A stretch of DNA of 64,000 nucleotides from Cephalopachus bancanus (taxonomy: Eukaryota; Chordata; Mammalia; Primates; Tarsiidae): assembly GCA_027257055.1 (NCBI GenBank), contig JAPVLO010000182.1, forward strand, positions 5,270,001 to 5,334,000. Reading direction: 5' to 3'. The position numbers were made by a program, and so were the translations under genes. The notes beneath the pieces were generated by a model. It made no database searches. It was not told the origin of the DNA and saw nothing but the letters and a program-made list of their open reading frames with translations. The stretch's first letter is position 1; each line of letters starts with the position of its first letter. Below, one piece after another: positions 41,610 to 52,458 of the stretch.

Positions 41610-42985
41610 CTGTCTCTTGGTGGGTCAGATGGCTCAGCCAGAGTCCAAGATGCTCCCGAATCACTCCCACTCCCTGGTATTCACATCCTGGTGTTAGCTC
41701 CCTTCCACATTGCACCAAGGTTTGTCCGTGTGACCAATAGTGTATGGTAGATGTGATAAGCTATCACTTCTAAGACCAGGTTATACCGTAACTTCTGTCT
41801 CGAGTATTCTCTCTTACTGTCTTTCTCATGTCATTTACTCAGGGAAAATCCATCTGCTTTGTCATGTGTAGTCGTGCAGAGAGGACTACATGACAAAGAA
41901 CTGAAGCCTCCTGCCGACAGTCATGTGATTGACCTTGAAAGAACATCTTCCAGTCACTGTTGAGTCTGTGAATGGCTGCAGCCTTGGCCAACAGTTGACC
42001 GCCACTCATGAGCCAGCTAAATTAGACTTCTGACTCACAGAAATTGTGAGATTAAAATTGCTTGTTTTAAACAACCCCATTATAAAATGGGCAAAAGATA
42101 TGAACAGATACTTCACAAAGGAAGACATCCAAGCAGCCAACAGACACATGAAGAAATGTTCAACCTCACTAATCATCAGGGAGATGCAAATGAAAACCAC
42201 ACTGAGATACCACCTAACTCCAGTCAGAATGGCCATTATCAACAACTCAAAAAATCACAGCTGCTGGAGAGGGTGTGGCAAAAAGGGAACACTTCTACAC
42301 TGTTGGTGGGAGTGTAAACTAGTGCAACCTCTGTGGAAAGCAGTGTGGCGATTCCTAAAAGCTCTAAATATCAACCTCCCATATGACCCTGCAATCCCCC
42401 TACTGGGAATATATCCTGAAGAACTCAAATCACTCTATGAAAAAGATACCTGCACACGCATGTTTATCGCAGCATTGTGAACAATATCAAGAACCTGGAA
42501 GCAACCATGCTGCCCATCAAAAGAGGACTGGATTTTTAAAATGTGGCACATATACACGATGGAATACTACGCAGCCATAACAAAGAACAAAACCATGAAT
42601 TTCACAGCAACCTGGATGGAACTAGAGTCTATAATACTGAGTGACCTCTCACAGAAACAAAGATCCGAGTATCACATGTTCTCACACATATAATGGACCT
42701 TGAACATTCAATGTAATACTATAAGAAAATGACTGACAGTGGTGGGAAACTATGAGGGGAGAGGGAGATGGGATTAACGGTAGCAAATATCTTTCTGGGG
42801 ACGGGGAAACACCTCTTATCAACAGGGTGCCTGAATGAAATGTATTTGTATACCTAACCCTTAACTGTACCCCACAATATCATAATAAAAAATATCGATA
42901 AAAAATAAATAAAATTGCTTGTTTTTTTAGCTGCTAAGTTTTGAGATAATTTGTTACACAGCAGTAGATAAAAAATTAATACACA
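41610..42985 (+). mobile_element. ERVL/MaLR-type LTR, sense, split by a young L1
   Basis: 'cttccacattgcaccaaggtttgtccgtgtgaccaatag', 'acaaagaactgaagcctcc', 'cttggccaacag', 'gactcacagaaattgtgagatt' precede the L1, and 'agctgctaagttttgagataatttgttacacagcagtagataaaaaattaatacaca' follows it. The same text order occurs in the intact LTR at 35.8-36.3 kb. The left limit is approximate. Confidence 0.7.
42054..42925 (+). mobile_element. Young 5'-truncated L1 with 15-bp TSD; ORF2 C-terminus broken by one stop
   Basis: TSD aaaattgcttgtttt lies at 42054-42068 and 42911-42925. The 842-bp insert starts in the last part of L1 ORF2. The frame from about 42069 reads [19 protein letters not shown], then a Cys-rich segment ([15 protein letters not shown], the L1 ORF2 C-terminal Cys motif region) and [20 protein letters not shown] at 42478-42480 falls where human L1 ORF2 has Phe. 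The same frame then stays open to TAA at 42691-42693. A 3' UTR and an AATAAA-rich tail follow. No reverse transcriptase or endonuclease domain is present, so it is a dead copy. Low divergence suggests a fairly recent insertion. Confidence 0.95.
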
Positions 42986-44756
42986 AGGTCAATACATTTA
43001 AAAATCTGTTGAATTTCTATATTTTAGCAAAATAAATGGAAAATAAAATTTTTAACTATTATTAATAAAGGCATCAAAAGCATAACATAATCAGAGATTA
43101 AAAGTTCCACATGAAAAACTATTATACATTGCTAAAGGAAATTAATGAAGTTATAAATAAATGGAGATATATACCATGTTCACGGTTGGAAAGACTCAAT
43201 ATTTTGTCAATTTTCCTCAAATTGACTGTATATTCAACACAATCTCAATCAAAATCCTCAAAGACTTTTTTGTAGAAATTGTTGAACTGATTCCAGAATC
43301 TATACAGAAGCATTACGAGTCAAAATAATCTTGAAAAAAACAAACTTGGATTACTTATTCTACCCAGCTTCAAGACTTATTATAAAACTATTGTGAGTAA
43401 GACAATGTGGAATTGGCATAAAGATAAGCAAATAGATCAACAGAATAAATAGAGTCCAAAAATTGACCCATACTATATGGTCAATTAATATTTTACCAAA
43501 GTGTCAAACAAATGAATGAGGAAAAAAATCTTTTTGACAACTGATGCTAGAAAGATTGCTTGCCAAATCTGAAAAAAAAGAACCTTAACTCATACATTAA
43601 AACTAATTATAAATGGATCATGTAACTAAATATAAAAGCTAAAATTATAAAGCTTTTGGAAGGCAACATAGGAGGAAATCTTTGCAATCTTTGGTTAGGA
43701 AATGGTTTCTTAGACAGGACTCAGAAAGAAGTAACCATAAAAGACAAAAATTGATAAATTAATTCCGGCAAAATGTAATGACTTCTGCTCATTAAAAGGT
43801 GCCATGAAGAAAATGAAAAGACGCAGACTGGAAAAAAATATTTACAGTATCTGACAAAGGATATATTAGGAATATACTTCCAATACACTTACAACTCAAC
43901 AATAAAAATATAAACAATTCATTTTTCTTTAAATGGGTAAAAGACTTGAGTATGTACCAGACAAATGATGACATGTGAGTGACCAGTAAGTACATGAAAA
44001 GATGCTCAAGATTATTAGTTAACAGAGAAATAAGATTAAAATCACAGTAAGATATCAGTACATCCACTGGAATGACTAAAATTAAAAAGAATTACAATAC
44101 CAAATACAGATGAGGATGTGTAACAATTGGGATTTCAAACATTGCTGGTGGGAATGTCAAATAGTATATTCACTTTGAAATTATGTTTGGTAATTTCTGA
44201 AAAAATGAAATATATAACCACTTTATGATGCAGCCATTTATTTCTAGGTATCTTCCCAAGAGATAAGAAAACATGCCCACACAAAGACATACAAGAATGT
44301 TCAGAGAAGCTTCATTCATAATAGCCAAAAACTAGAAGCAATCCAAATTTTCATCAACAGGAGAATGTAGAAACAAATTGTGGTATAGCCACGCAATTGA
44401 ATGCTCTTTGGCAAAATACAAGATAGAACCAATGATATATACAATAGTATAGGTGAACCTCAAAATATATGCTGAGTAAAAGAAGCCAGACACAACAGAA
44501 TCCATACTACATGATCGCATTTACATGGAATTTTGAGTAGGCAAAACTAACCTATGATAAAGGAATCAGAACCATAGAACAGTAATCACCTCTAGTGGGA
44601 AAGGGGGGTTGACTCAAAGAGGGAAAAGGAATCTTTCAGGGGTGTTGAAATGTTATATACCTTGGGTTAAATGAGTGTATACTATTGTCAAAGTTCATCA
44701 AACTGTATACTTAAGATTTTACTGTTTATAAGTTAAACCTCAATTTTAAAAGGGAA
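42986..44756 (+). mobile_element. Old L1 (L1M), 3' half, sense
   Basis: Typical L1 ORF2-derived text: 'gttggaaagactcaatattttgtcaattttcctcaaattgac', 'cacaatctcaatcaaaatcc', 'gacaatgtggaattggcataaagataagcaaatagatcaacag', 'aatagccaaaaactagaagcaatcc', 'gtggtatagccacgcaattgaatg'. It ends near 44745 in '...ttaaacctcaattttaaaa'. Stops are frequent; it is non-coding. Confidence 0.85.
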
Positions 44757-46945
44757 CCCATTTATAAAACCATTAAAAAATCAGATACTTAGAAATTATT
44801 CAAATTCAAAATATGCAAGACTTTCACAGAGAAAAATATAAATCATCACTGAGATAAATTGAAGAATACCTAAGTAAATGGAAGAGTAATCCACGTTTAT
44901 AGCTTGGAAAAGTAAATATTGTAAAGCAATCAAGTCTCTGCAACCAATCTATAAATTCAACACAGTTTCAATAAAAGTTCCAGTAGGATGTTTTTGGTGG
45001 AACACAATAAGCTAATTCCAAAACATATATGGAAATATAAAAACCAAGTGTAACAAAGACACTTGACAAAGACAAACAAGGAGGAATTTTTTTTTCCAAA
45101 TATCAAATGCATTATAAAACCACAAAAATTAAGAGTGGTATTTGCACAAGGATAAACAAACAGACCGATGGAATAAAATAATACTTCCAGAAATCCACAC
45201 GTATAGGAACACTTGATTTGCAACAAAGACAGAAATGCAGAGTAGTGGAAAAAGTGTATTTTTAATAACTAGTACTGAGATGATTGGATATCCATATGGA
45301 AAAAAAAACTTAACTCCTGTCTCACACCATACACAGAAATCAGTTCCAAGAAGTATATAGCTCTAAATGTGAAAGGCAAAATAAAAATTGTAGACATTAG
45401 TATAAGAATATTTTTATGACTGTGAGGAAGAATACATTTCCTAAACAGGAGGAAAAAAATGCATCAGCCATAAAAAGATTGATAGAATGTATTAAAATAA
45501 ATAAATAAATGGAAGAGTAATCCACGTTTGTAGCTTGGAAAAGTAAATATTGTAAAGCAATCTTTTGTTCACCAAAAGACAAAATTAACAGAGTATAAAG
45601 GCACATCACGAAGTGGAAGAAAGTATTAGTAATTTATATAACTGACAAAGAGTGGTACATTCGGAATATACATAAAGAACTCCTACAAATCAGTAAGAAA
45701 AATCCCAGTAGAAAAGTACACACGAGATGTGAACAGACACTTTACAAAGTGCTATGGTTTGAATGTACGTGTCCCTCTAAAATTCATATTTTGAAACATA
45801 AGATACAACGTGGCAACAGTAGTAGATGGGGCCTTTAGTGGGTAATTGAGTAATGAGGACTCTACCATCCCGGGTGAAATTAGTACCCTTATAAAAGAGC
45901 TCAAGGGAACTAGCTAGATTCTTTTGCCCATCTGTCCCTTCCACCTGTGAGCCCATGGTCGCAAGGCACCATCTTGGAACAGAAAGTGAACCTTCATCAG
46001 ACACGAATCTGTAAGTGTCATGATCTTGGACTTTCCTGCCCTGGGAACTATGAGAAGCAAATTTCTATTATTCCGAAATTACTCAATCTAAGGTATTTCT
46101 GTTTTAGCAGCAGGAATGAGCCATGACACAAAGGATACTCCTCAAATGGCCAAGAAGAAGGAAAAGTTGCTCAACCTCCTTAGTCACCAAGGAAATGCAA
46201 AATAAAACCACAGTGAGACAGTAGCTCTATATGTCCACTAGCATGGCTAAAATTAAAAAGACTAAAAATATTTAGTACTGATAAGGATTTGGAGTGACAG
46301 AATTTACTCCAAAATGGTTGCATAAATTGGTACAGCCACTTTGGAGAATATTTTGGCATTAAGTATTAAAGATGAAGATACTCATATCCTGTAACCCAGG
46401 CACATACCCAACAGAAATACATGCACATGAGCACGAGGAGACATGGTCAAAGAGGTCCACAGTGACTTCATTTGTAAAAGCTAAAACTGAAAACAACCTA
46501 AATACCCCTCAACAGTAAAATGTATAAGCAAATTATAATGTGTGAGGAATATATATATATATATGGATGGATATATCACAATGGTATACTCTACAGCAAT
46601 GAAAATATATAAACTACAGACACATTTAACAACATGAATGAATGACTGAAACCTAACAACAGAAGAAAAAAGCTCTGTTCTAGTTAGATAAAGTTCAAGT
46701 CCAGGTACAACTAAACTGTAGCATTAGAAGTCAAGTAATGGTTAATTTTGAGGAAGGTTCTAGTGTAGAGACAGAAGGGTGGGCATGAGAGAGGTTTCTG
46801 GAATGGTGACTGTTCTCTTTCTTCACCTTGGTGGAAGTTATAGAGGTATTTGGTTCATTATAATTTATTGAGCACATTAATTTTTGTGATATGTCTTTTT
46901 CTGTATGTGTACTATACTTCCGAATAAAAAGTTTAAAATAAACAC
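44757..46945 (+). mobile_element. Second old L1 (L1M), sense, carrying a solo LTR and an internal duplication
   Basis: It begins in L1 ORF2-derived sequence and repeats the same L1 regions as the preceding element ('ataaacaaacagaccgatggaat', 'ccataaaaagattgatagaatg'), so it is a separate copy. It is interrupted by an ERVL-MaLR LTR at 45750-46128 and contains a 57-bp direct duplication (44875-44931 and 45506-45562). It ends near 46945 ('cgaataaaaagtttaaaataaa'). Confidence 0.85.
45745..46133 (+). mobile_element. ERVL-MaLR solo LTR (MST-like) with 5-bp TSD, inside L1M
   Basis: The LTR (45750-46128, 379 bp) starts tgctatggtttgaatgt and ends ...gccatgaca. CAAAG flanks it at 45745-45749 and 46129-46133. 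The interior 'ggggcctttagtgggtaattgagtaatgaggactc', 'acccttataaaagagctc', 'tcagacacgaatctg', 'atcttggactttcctgcc' is MST/MLT1-like. The L1 text reads continuously across it (acactttacaaag | gatactcctcaaatggcc). Only the LTR remains; there is no gag or pol. Confidence 0.9.
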
Positions 46946-47240
46946 ATTAATTAAGTAGGGCCTGGCATGTCATATGCCCTCAGAATAAAGTTTCCGCTAT
47001 TAGTCTCTCAGCACCCATCCTGTCCCTGAGTACATAGAAAAAACTTTCTTCTCCCAGAGGGATCTCCAAGGAAAACACTAGCTATGACAGGCAAATGTTG
47101 ACCTTCCTGTCCCTCTTGTTCTGTGTGCAAAGTTACAAATAACAGAAGGGACCCAGAAGCAGAGCGTTTCATTGCTACACCAGACCCAGACTAAGGGTAA
47201 ACTCCTGTGACCATCCTCACTTTCTCAAGAGTTGGAAATC
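46946..47240. other. Noncoding DNA, no recognised feature
   Basis: A short L2-terminus-like 'gggcctggcatgtcatatgccctcagaataaag' follows the L1. No gene. Confidence 0.4.
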
Positions 47241-47439
47241 AGGTGCCACTGAAGAGCCCAGGCTCTACCACAGACCAACATGGTAACACTAGAAAAATGA
47301 TGGAAACGTTCCAAGCCTCAGATGCCTCATCTATAAAATAAGAATAATCATATTACTTCATAGAGTCATTGAAAGGATTCAATGAAGAAACTTAATGTGA
47401 TGATTTTATGGAAATGACCATCCGGTGTGACTGTTAATA
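47241..47439 (+). mobile_element. MIR SINE, diverged
   Basis: 'gcccaggctctaccacagacc', 'ccaagcctcagatgcctcatctataaaataagaataat', 'catagagtcattgaaaggattcaatgaag' follow MIR order. The next Alu lies at its 3' edge. Confidence 0.65.
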
Positions 47440-47766
47440 AATGTAGCATCAGCCAGGCTCGGTGGCTCAGCCTGTAATCCCGCGCCTTTGGGAGGCTGAG
47501 GTGAGTGGATTGCCTGAGCCCGCGGGTTCAAGACCCGCCTGGGCAACTTGGCAAGACCTCATCTCTACAGTAAATCAAAAATCAGCCAGGCGTGGTAGCG
47601 CGCGCCTGTAGTTCCAGCTACTTGGAAGGCTGAGGCGGAAGGATCGCTGGAGCCCAGCAGGTCGAGGCTGCGGTGGCCGGGAGCAGCCACTGCACTCCAG
47701 TCAGGGCAACAGAGTGAGACTCCAACTCAAAAATCAATTAATCAATCAATCAATCAATGTAGCATC
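47440..47766 (+). mobile_element. Young Alu with (AATC)n tail and 11-bp TSD
   Basis: TSD aatgtagcatc lies at 47440-47450 and 47756-47766. The body begins agccaggctcggtggctcagc and keeps caacttggcaag. The tail is not pure A but aatcaattaatcaatcaatcaatc. Confidence 0.95.
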
Positions 47767-48574
47767 TTCTGTCCCCCTTCAATGTTCTCCAGGAAAGCTC
47801 AGCCACTCCCAAGTGTTCGTCTAGAACCAGAATTCTCCTGGAAAGTTGAGATTTCATTGTTGGACAACACTCCTTGCCCCTCCTGACACTTCATGCAAAA
47901 TGTTGTCCGTATATTCCCATCTGTCTGTTTTTGAGTGCAAATGACTAGCTTTTGAAGACTGTCTGAAAACCAAAGAGATATGTGAACCACTGGTGGGAAC
48001 CCAAATGGTGTATTGCTCCAGCCATCCCCACTCCTGGTCGATTTTATTCTCCTGGATGCAAAGGGTATGAGAGAGGAGGCCCTTAGGCTTCTTTGTATTT
48101 CCTCTCTGAGCTTTAGTACAGCTTGGGTCTGTCTGTCTGCACCACTGGCCATGTTGGTTGTATTAACAGCCGAGCCAATCAGTGGAATCCACAGGATCGC
48201 CCCAGCCTCCAGCTTTTTCCTTCTTTCATCTGGCATAGGACTTTGCCTTTAACATTTAATTCTTTTTTCTCACCATTTATGCCACTCTCTGCCAGGTTTT
48301 CCACCATGCTCCCTTCTCACTCTTGTTCAGACACAGACACACTCCCTCCCAACACGTCATCTCCTAGGCTTTGGACTCACCTGATGTATCCCTAATAATC
48401 AGCCTTCGCCCACCTTTGTCCACCCTCTTCCCCACCGCCTGGGCTCACTGCCTTTGTCAGGCACCGACAATACCTCCGTGGACACCCTTTCCCTTCCTGC
48501 TCCCTCCCAGTGTCACAAAAGCAGAGGCAGTTTTACCAAGACCCTAACTTTATATTAGTGGTTTTTTTCTTCTT
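47767..48574. other. Noncoding DNA, part probably L2
   Basis: The 48250-48520 part is pyrimidine-rich and L2-like. The minus ORF of 145 aa (47799-48236) has no domain and faces ORFs on the other strand; not called. Confidence 0.4.
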
Positions 48575-48874
48575 AAAACATACCCCAGCCGGGCTCGGTG
48601 GCTCAGCCTGTAATCCTGCGCTTTGGGGTGAGTGGATGGCCTGAGCCTGCGGGTTCGAGACCCGCCTGGGCAACTTGGCGAGCCCTCATCTCTACAATAA
48701 ATCAAAAATCTAGCCGGGCGTGGTAGCACGCACCTGTAGTTCCAGTTACTTGGAAGGCTGAGGCGGAAGGATTGCCGGAGTCCAGCAGGTTGAGGCTGCG
48801 GTGGCCAGGAGCAGCCACTGTCCTCCAGGCTGGGCGACAGAGTGAGACTCCAACTCAAAAAAAAAACATACCCC
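48575..48874 (+). mobile_element. Young Alu with 12-bp TSD
   Basis: TSD aaaacatacccc lies at 48575-48586 and 48863-48874. There is a deletion of about 10 bp in the 'gggaggctgagg' part of the left arm (ctttggggtgagtgg). No 5-bp deletion. Confidence 0.95.
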
Positions 48875-49694
48875 CAAACTGTAGGTTCTTAAAAACAATC
48901 TGCATCTTCCTTTGCTTAACAGTAAAACAAACTAAAGTGTTTGGGGCACACAGAGAAAATATGCAAAATAATGCAGAGTATAATCAGCTGCTGCTTTTTG
49001 CCTCTTTTCAAAACACAGAAACCATAAAGTGGCCTCTTTTGCTTTGTTTACAGGAAGCTACACAATCTTCACTGCTTTCTGCAAAGATTGTTTTTATTTG
49101 AAGGAGCCCTAAGATTCCTAGATACATGATCAGTCACTGCTGCCTCTTGTCCCAGGAACTGGCTAGAGCTTCTCCAGGCCAAACTACTTGGCATACAGCA
49201 GCCAAGCTGCCTTGGCCTAGCCAAGGGCCTGCAAGGAGACATGGTGAGCAAGTCTCTTCACCTCTCAGATCAGTGGCACCAGATTAGCATAAGTATAGTG
49301 ATCCCACAGGAGGAAAGAAGAAACCGGAATACTCCAGGCTGGACTTCTTAGTGGCGCTTTCTATTCAGGAAGGAAGAAACAAAGAAATTTAGAAAGCCCA
49401 TATCCAGCTGGGTCATGGATGATTCTCTTTTCTAAGGTCAAAGAACCTCCCACCTGCCACTATGCCCAAGTCCCTTACCCAATCACTCACACAAAAGCAT
49501 GCACTCAACAAAGCACTTCAGCATTCTGGGTAACACTGGACAGGACTCCTCAGTAGCCTAGTGGCCTGCTATGGTTGCTCCAGCCTCTCTGGAAATAACA
49601 CCTTTGGGGACTTCCACCCTCTTGGACAACCACGAAGAGGACTTCATATGCTTTGCCTTTTGAGCCACAGCTTTGTGAATTGGTGCAACCAAAT
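48875..49694. other. Single-copy noncoding DNA
   Basis: No repeat or gene supported. ORFs are at most 109 aa, partly Alu-derived. Confidence 0.45.
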
Positions 49695-50640
49695 TGAACG
49701 ATAACTTAGCACCAGCCATAAAGTTGAAGATGCACATTCCCTGTGGGCTGTCAATTCCACTTCTAGATATACATTTCAGAGGTGCTCTTGCATAGTACAC
49801 AGAGACAAAGGTGTTTAATGCAGCGTTATCTGTATTAGCAAACAGAAAAGAAAAAACATGGGCCAACCTAAATCTCCATCAATATAGGCATAGACAAATA
49901 AATCACGATGTAGTCATACAAAGGACAGCTGTTGCAATGAATGAACCAGATCTAATTTATTAGCATGCATAAATCTCAAAAATACAGTTTGTTTTTTTTA
50001 AAAGTTGCAAACGGAGTCAGGCTCGGTGGCTCAGCCTGTAATCCCGCACCTTTGGGAGGCTGAGGTGAGTGGATTGCCTGACCCGTGGGTTCGAGACCTG
50101 CCTGGGCAGCAAGACCTCATCTCTACAGTCAATCAAAAAATCAGCCGGGCGTGGTAGCGCATGCCTGTAATTCCGGCTACTCGGAAGGCTGAGACGGAAG
50201 GATCGCCGGAGGCCAGCAGGTCGAGGCTGCGGTGGCCGGGAGCAGCAACTGCACTCCAGTCTGGGTGACAGAGTGAGACTCCAACTCAAAAAAAAAAAAA
50301 GTTGCAAACGATGTGTAGAATAGGATGTCATGTGTATACATTTAAGCATACAAGACAATGCATATCTCTTATGAATGTGTAGCAAAATTATGAAAGGTGA
50401 CACGCTTCAAGCAAATGGCTACCTCTGAGAAGGAAGAATGATAGAATTTAGGAGAGACATCTATGGCTGAATCTGACACGTTTTGTTTCTTTAAATAAGC
50501 ATCTGAAACAAATATGGTAAAATATTAAGAACTGCTTTAATTTGGTGGTGGTGACATCAGTGTCTATCCTATAATTGTTGTGCTTTTCTCTGTTTGAAAT
50601 ACTTTCTAACTTTAAAAAAATGAATCTGAATTATTTCTCT
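49695..50640 (+). mobile_element. Old L1 (L1M) 3' end, sense, split by a young Alu
   Basis: 'gtcaattccacttctagatatacatttcag', 'gcagcgttatctgtattagcaaac', 'caacctaaatctccatcaatataggc', 'gtagtcatacaaaggacagctgttgcaatgaatg' is L1 ORF2 C-terminal text. After the Alu it continues with 'ggctacctctgagaagg' 3'-UTR-like text. Confidence 0.75.
50000..50310 (+). mobile_element. Young Alu (5-bp-deletion subfamily) with 14-bp TSD
   Basis: TSD aaaagttgcaaacg lies at 50000-50013 and 50297-50310. The body has ctgggcagcaagacctc, tgtaattccggc and cagtcaatcaaaaaatcagcc. Confidence 0.95.
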
Positions 50641-51397
50641 TGAAACATTCTCCAGGCTCCAGCGTCCCTCACAAAGCATAAATTGTCTAATTCTGCCAGA
50701 TTTTCCTTCTTCTTTAAGATGCAAATGGGAATTTATGATAAAACAAAATTGGCGGTTAGGTGGCCAACTTCTCCTTCAGCCAGTTCCTGACAGAGAAGCA
50801 TCTCTGACCCTCTGCAGACCCCGTTCATCCTGTTCCATCCCTGGGAAGCTGGCCTGTGAGGACAGTAGGAGTCTTGCTCTTTCGCTTCTGGTTGGCTTTG
50901 GCAAATGGGAGGCAGTAGCAGAAATGACATGACAAGAAGAGAGAAAGAAAAGGGTATTTCATCCCTGACTGCCTCCTTGCTGGCTTGCAGGTTGGAAGTG
51001 GCTGCGTTTCTCTCTTGATGGCCACGTCTCCTAAGTACAGGCCTCTCTTTGGCTCTCCTAGTGGCTGTCTCTGGGTTGCAGTAATCCCTCCTTCCTCTTG
51101 CTTCTTCAGGCCTCCGTGGACAATGGCTCCCTGCTGTTGAGAGCCCCAGGTGTTTCAACAACGCTTGCTAATTTTCCTTCATTCTGATCACATCTCTATA
51201 AATGAAGCCCTCATTAAACTCTCCTTCATGTCCACCGTTTCGGGGTGCCATCTGTTTCCTACTGGTACCCTGACCTCATGGAGCACTAGTACCGTGAGGT
51301 ACAAAGAGATCAGGGAAAACTGCAGAGATAAAGCTCTTACAGGAGCAAAACCTGGGAAGATGAATAGAAGTTTGTCCGTTGGTCAAAGGTTGATTCT
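50641..51397. other. Single-copy noncoding DNA
   Basis: The minus ORF of 142 aa (50733-51161) has no domain and overlaps other ORFs; not called. Confidence 0.45.
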
Positions 51398-51950
51398 GCT
51401 GGGTTGAATGACTCACACCTGTAACCCCAGCAGTTCGGCAGGCTGAGGCAGGAGGATTGCTAGAACCCAGCAGTTTGAGACCAGCTATGTTTTGCAACAT
51501 AGCAAAATGCATCTCTACAAAAAAATAATAAAAAAAAGTGAGCAGGGGCCGGGGTTGGTGGCTCAGCCTGTAGTCCCAGCACTTTGAGAGGCCGAGGAGA
51601 GTGGATTGCCTGAGCCCACGGGTTTGAGACCAGCCTGAGCAACTTGGCAAGACCTCGTCTCTACAATAAAATAAAAAACAGCCAGGCGTGGTAGCATGCG
51701 CCTGTAGTTCGGCTACTCAGAAGGCTGAGGTAGAAGGATCGCTGGAGCCCAGAAGGCTGATGCTGGGGTGGCCGTGAGCGTGCATGACACTACACTCCGG
51801 CCTGGGCAAAGGAGTGAGACTCCAACTCAAAAAATAAATAAATAAATTAGCCAGATATGGTGTGCCTATAGTCCCAGTTACTTGGGAGACTGAGGCAGAA
51901 TGATCACCTGAGTCCAGGAGGTCAAGGCTGCTGTGAGTCATACAAGAAAA
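51398..51950 (+). mobile_element. Old Alu split by a younger Alu
   Basis: The left arm (51398-51546) reads gctgggttgaatgactcacacctg ... aaaatgcatctctacaaaaaaataataaaaa. The right arm resumes at about 51847 (attagccagatatggtgtgcc) and fades near 51945 before cactgcactccag. Confidence 0.85.
51547..51846 (+). mobile_element. Alu of intermediate age nested in an older Alu
   Basis: It begins ggccggggttggtggctcagc, contains caacttggcaagacctcgtctctacaataaaataaaa, and ends gagactccaactc plus (AAAT)n. It is inserted in the middle A-rich linker of the old Alu. Confidence 0.9.
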
Positions 51951-52146
51951 GAAAACAAGGCAATTCTGTATGGTTTAGTCTTATAATACAATTCCCACCA
52001 CAACAATCCTAAATGAGAAGTGAGCATATAAGAGCAAGAAGAATCAAAATGACCCTGTCCCTGTAGGATGGATATCGGGAAGAATAAAAATAACATTAGT
52101 TTAAAGAGAAGGGCAATCTGCTTTGCTGAGAGGAATGGAAGTGTAT

Positions 52147-52458
52147 TTCTATGTTTTCTTTCTCTTTTTTTTTTTTTAGTTGGAGTCTCATCTGTCACCC
52201 AGACTAGAGTGCAGTGGCCGCTCCAGGCCACCGCAGCCTCGACCTGCCGGGCTCCAGCGATCCTTCCGCCTCAGCCTTCCAAGTAGCCGGAATTACAGAC
52301 GCGCGCTACCACGCCCGGCTGATTTTTTGATTGATTGTAGAGATGAGGTCTCGCTGCCCAGGCGGGTCTCGAACCTGCAGGCTCAGGCAATCCCCTCACC
52401 TCGGCCTCCCAAAGGCGCGGGATTACAGGCTGAGCCACCGAGCCCGGCTTCTATGTTT
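52147..52458 (-). mobile_element. Young Alu (5-bp-deletion subfamily), antisense, 10-bp TSD
   Basis: TSD ttctatgttt lies at 52147-52156 and 52449-52458. The body has gaggtctcgctgcccaggcgg (deletion), gccggaattacag and gattgattgtagag. Confidence 0.95.

Noticed and set aside
41610..46133. Possible intact endogenous provirus between the LTRs at 41.6 and 45.7 kb
   Set aside because: The LTRs are of different families and the DNA between is L1; no gag, pol or env text is visible.
50733..51161. 142-aa minus ORF
   Set aside because: No domain; competing plus-strand ORF; no splice context.
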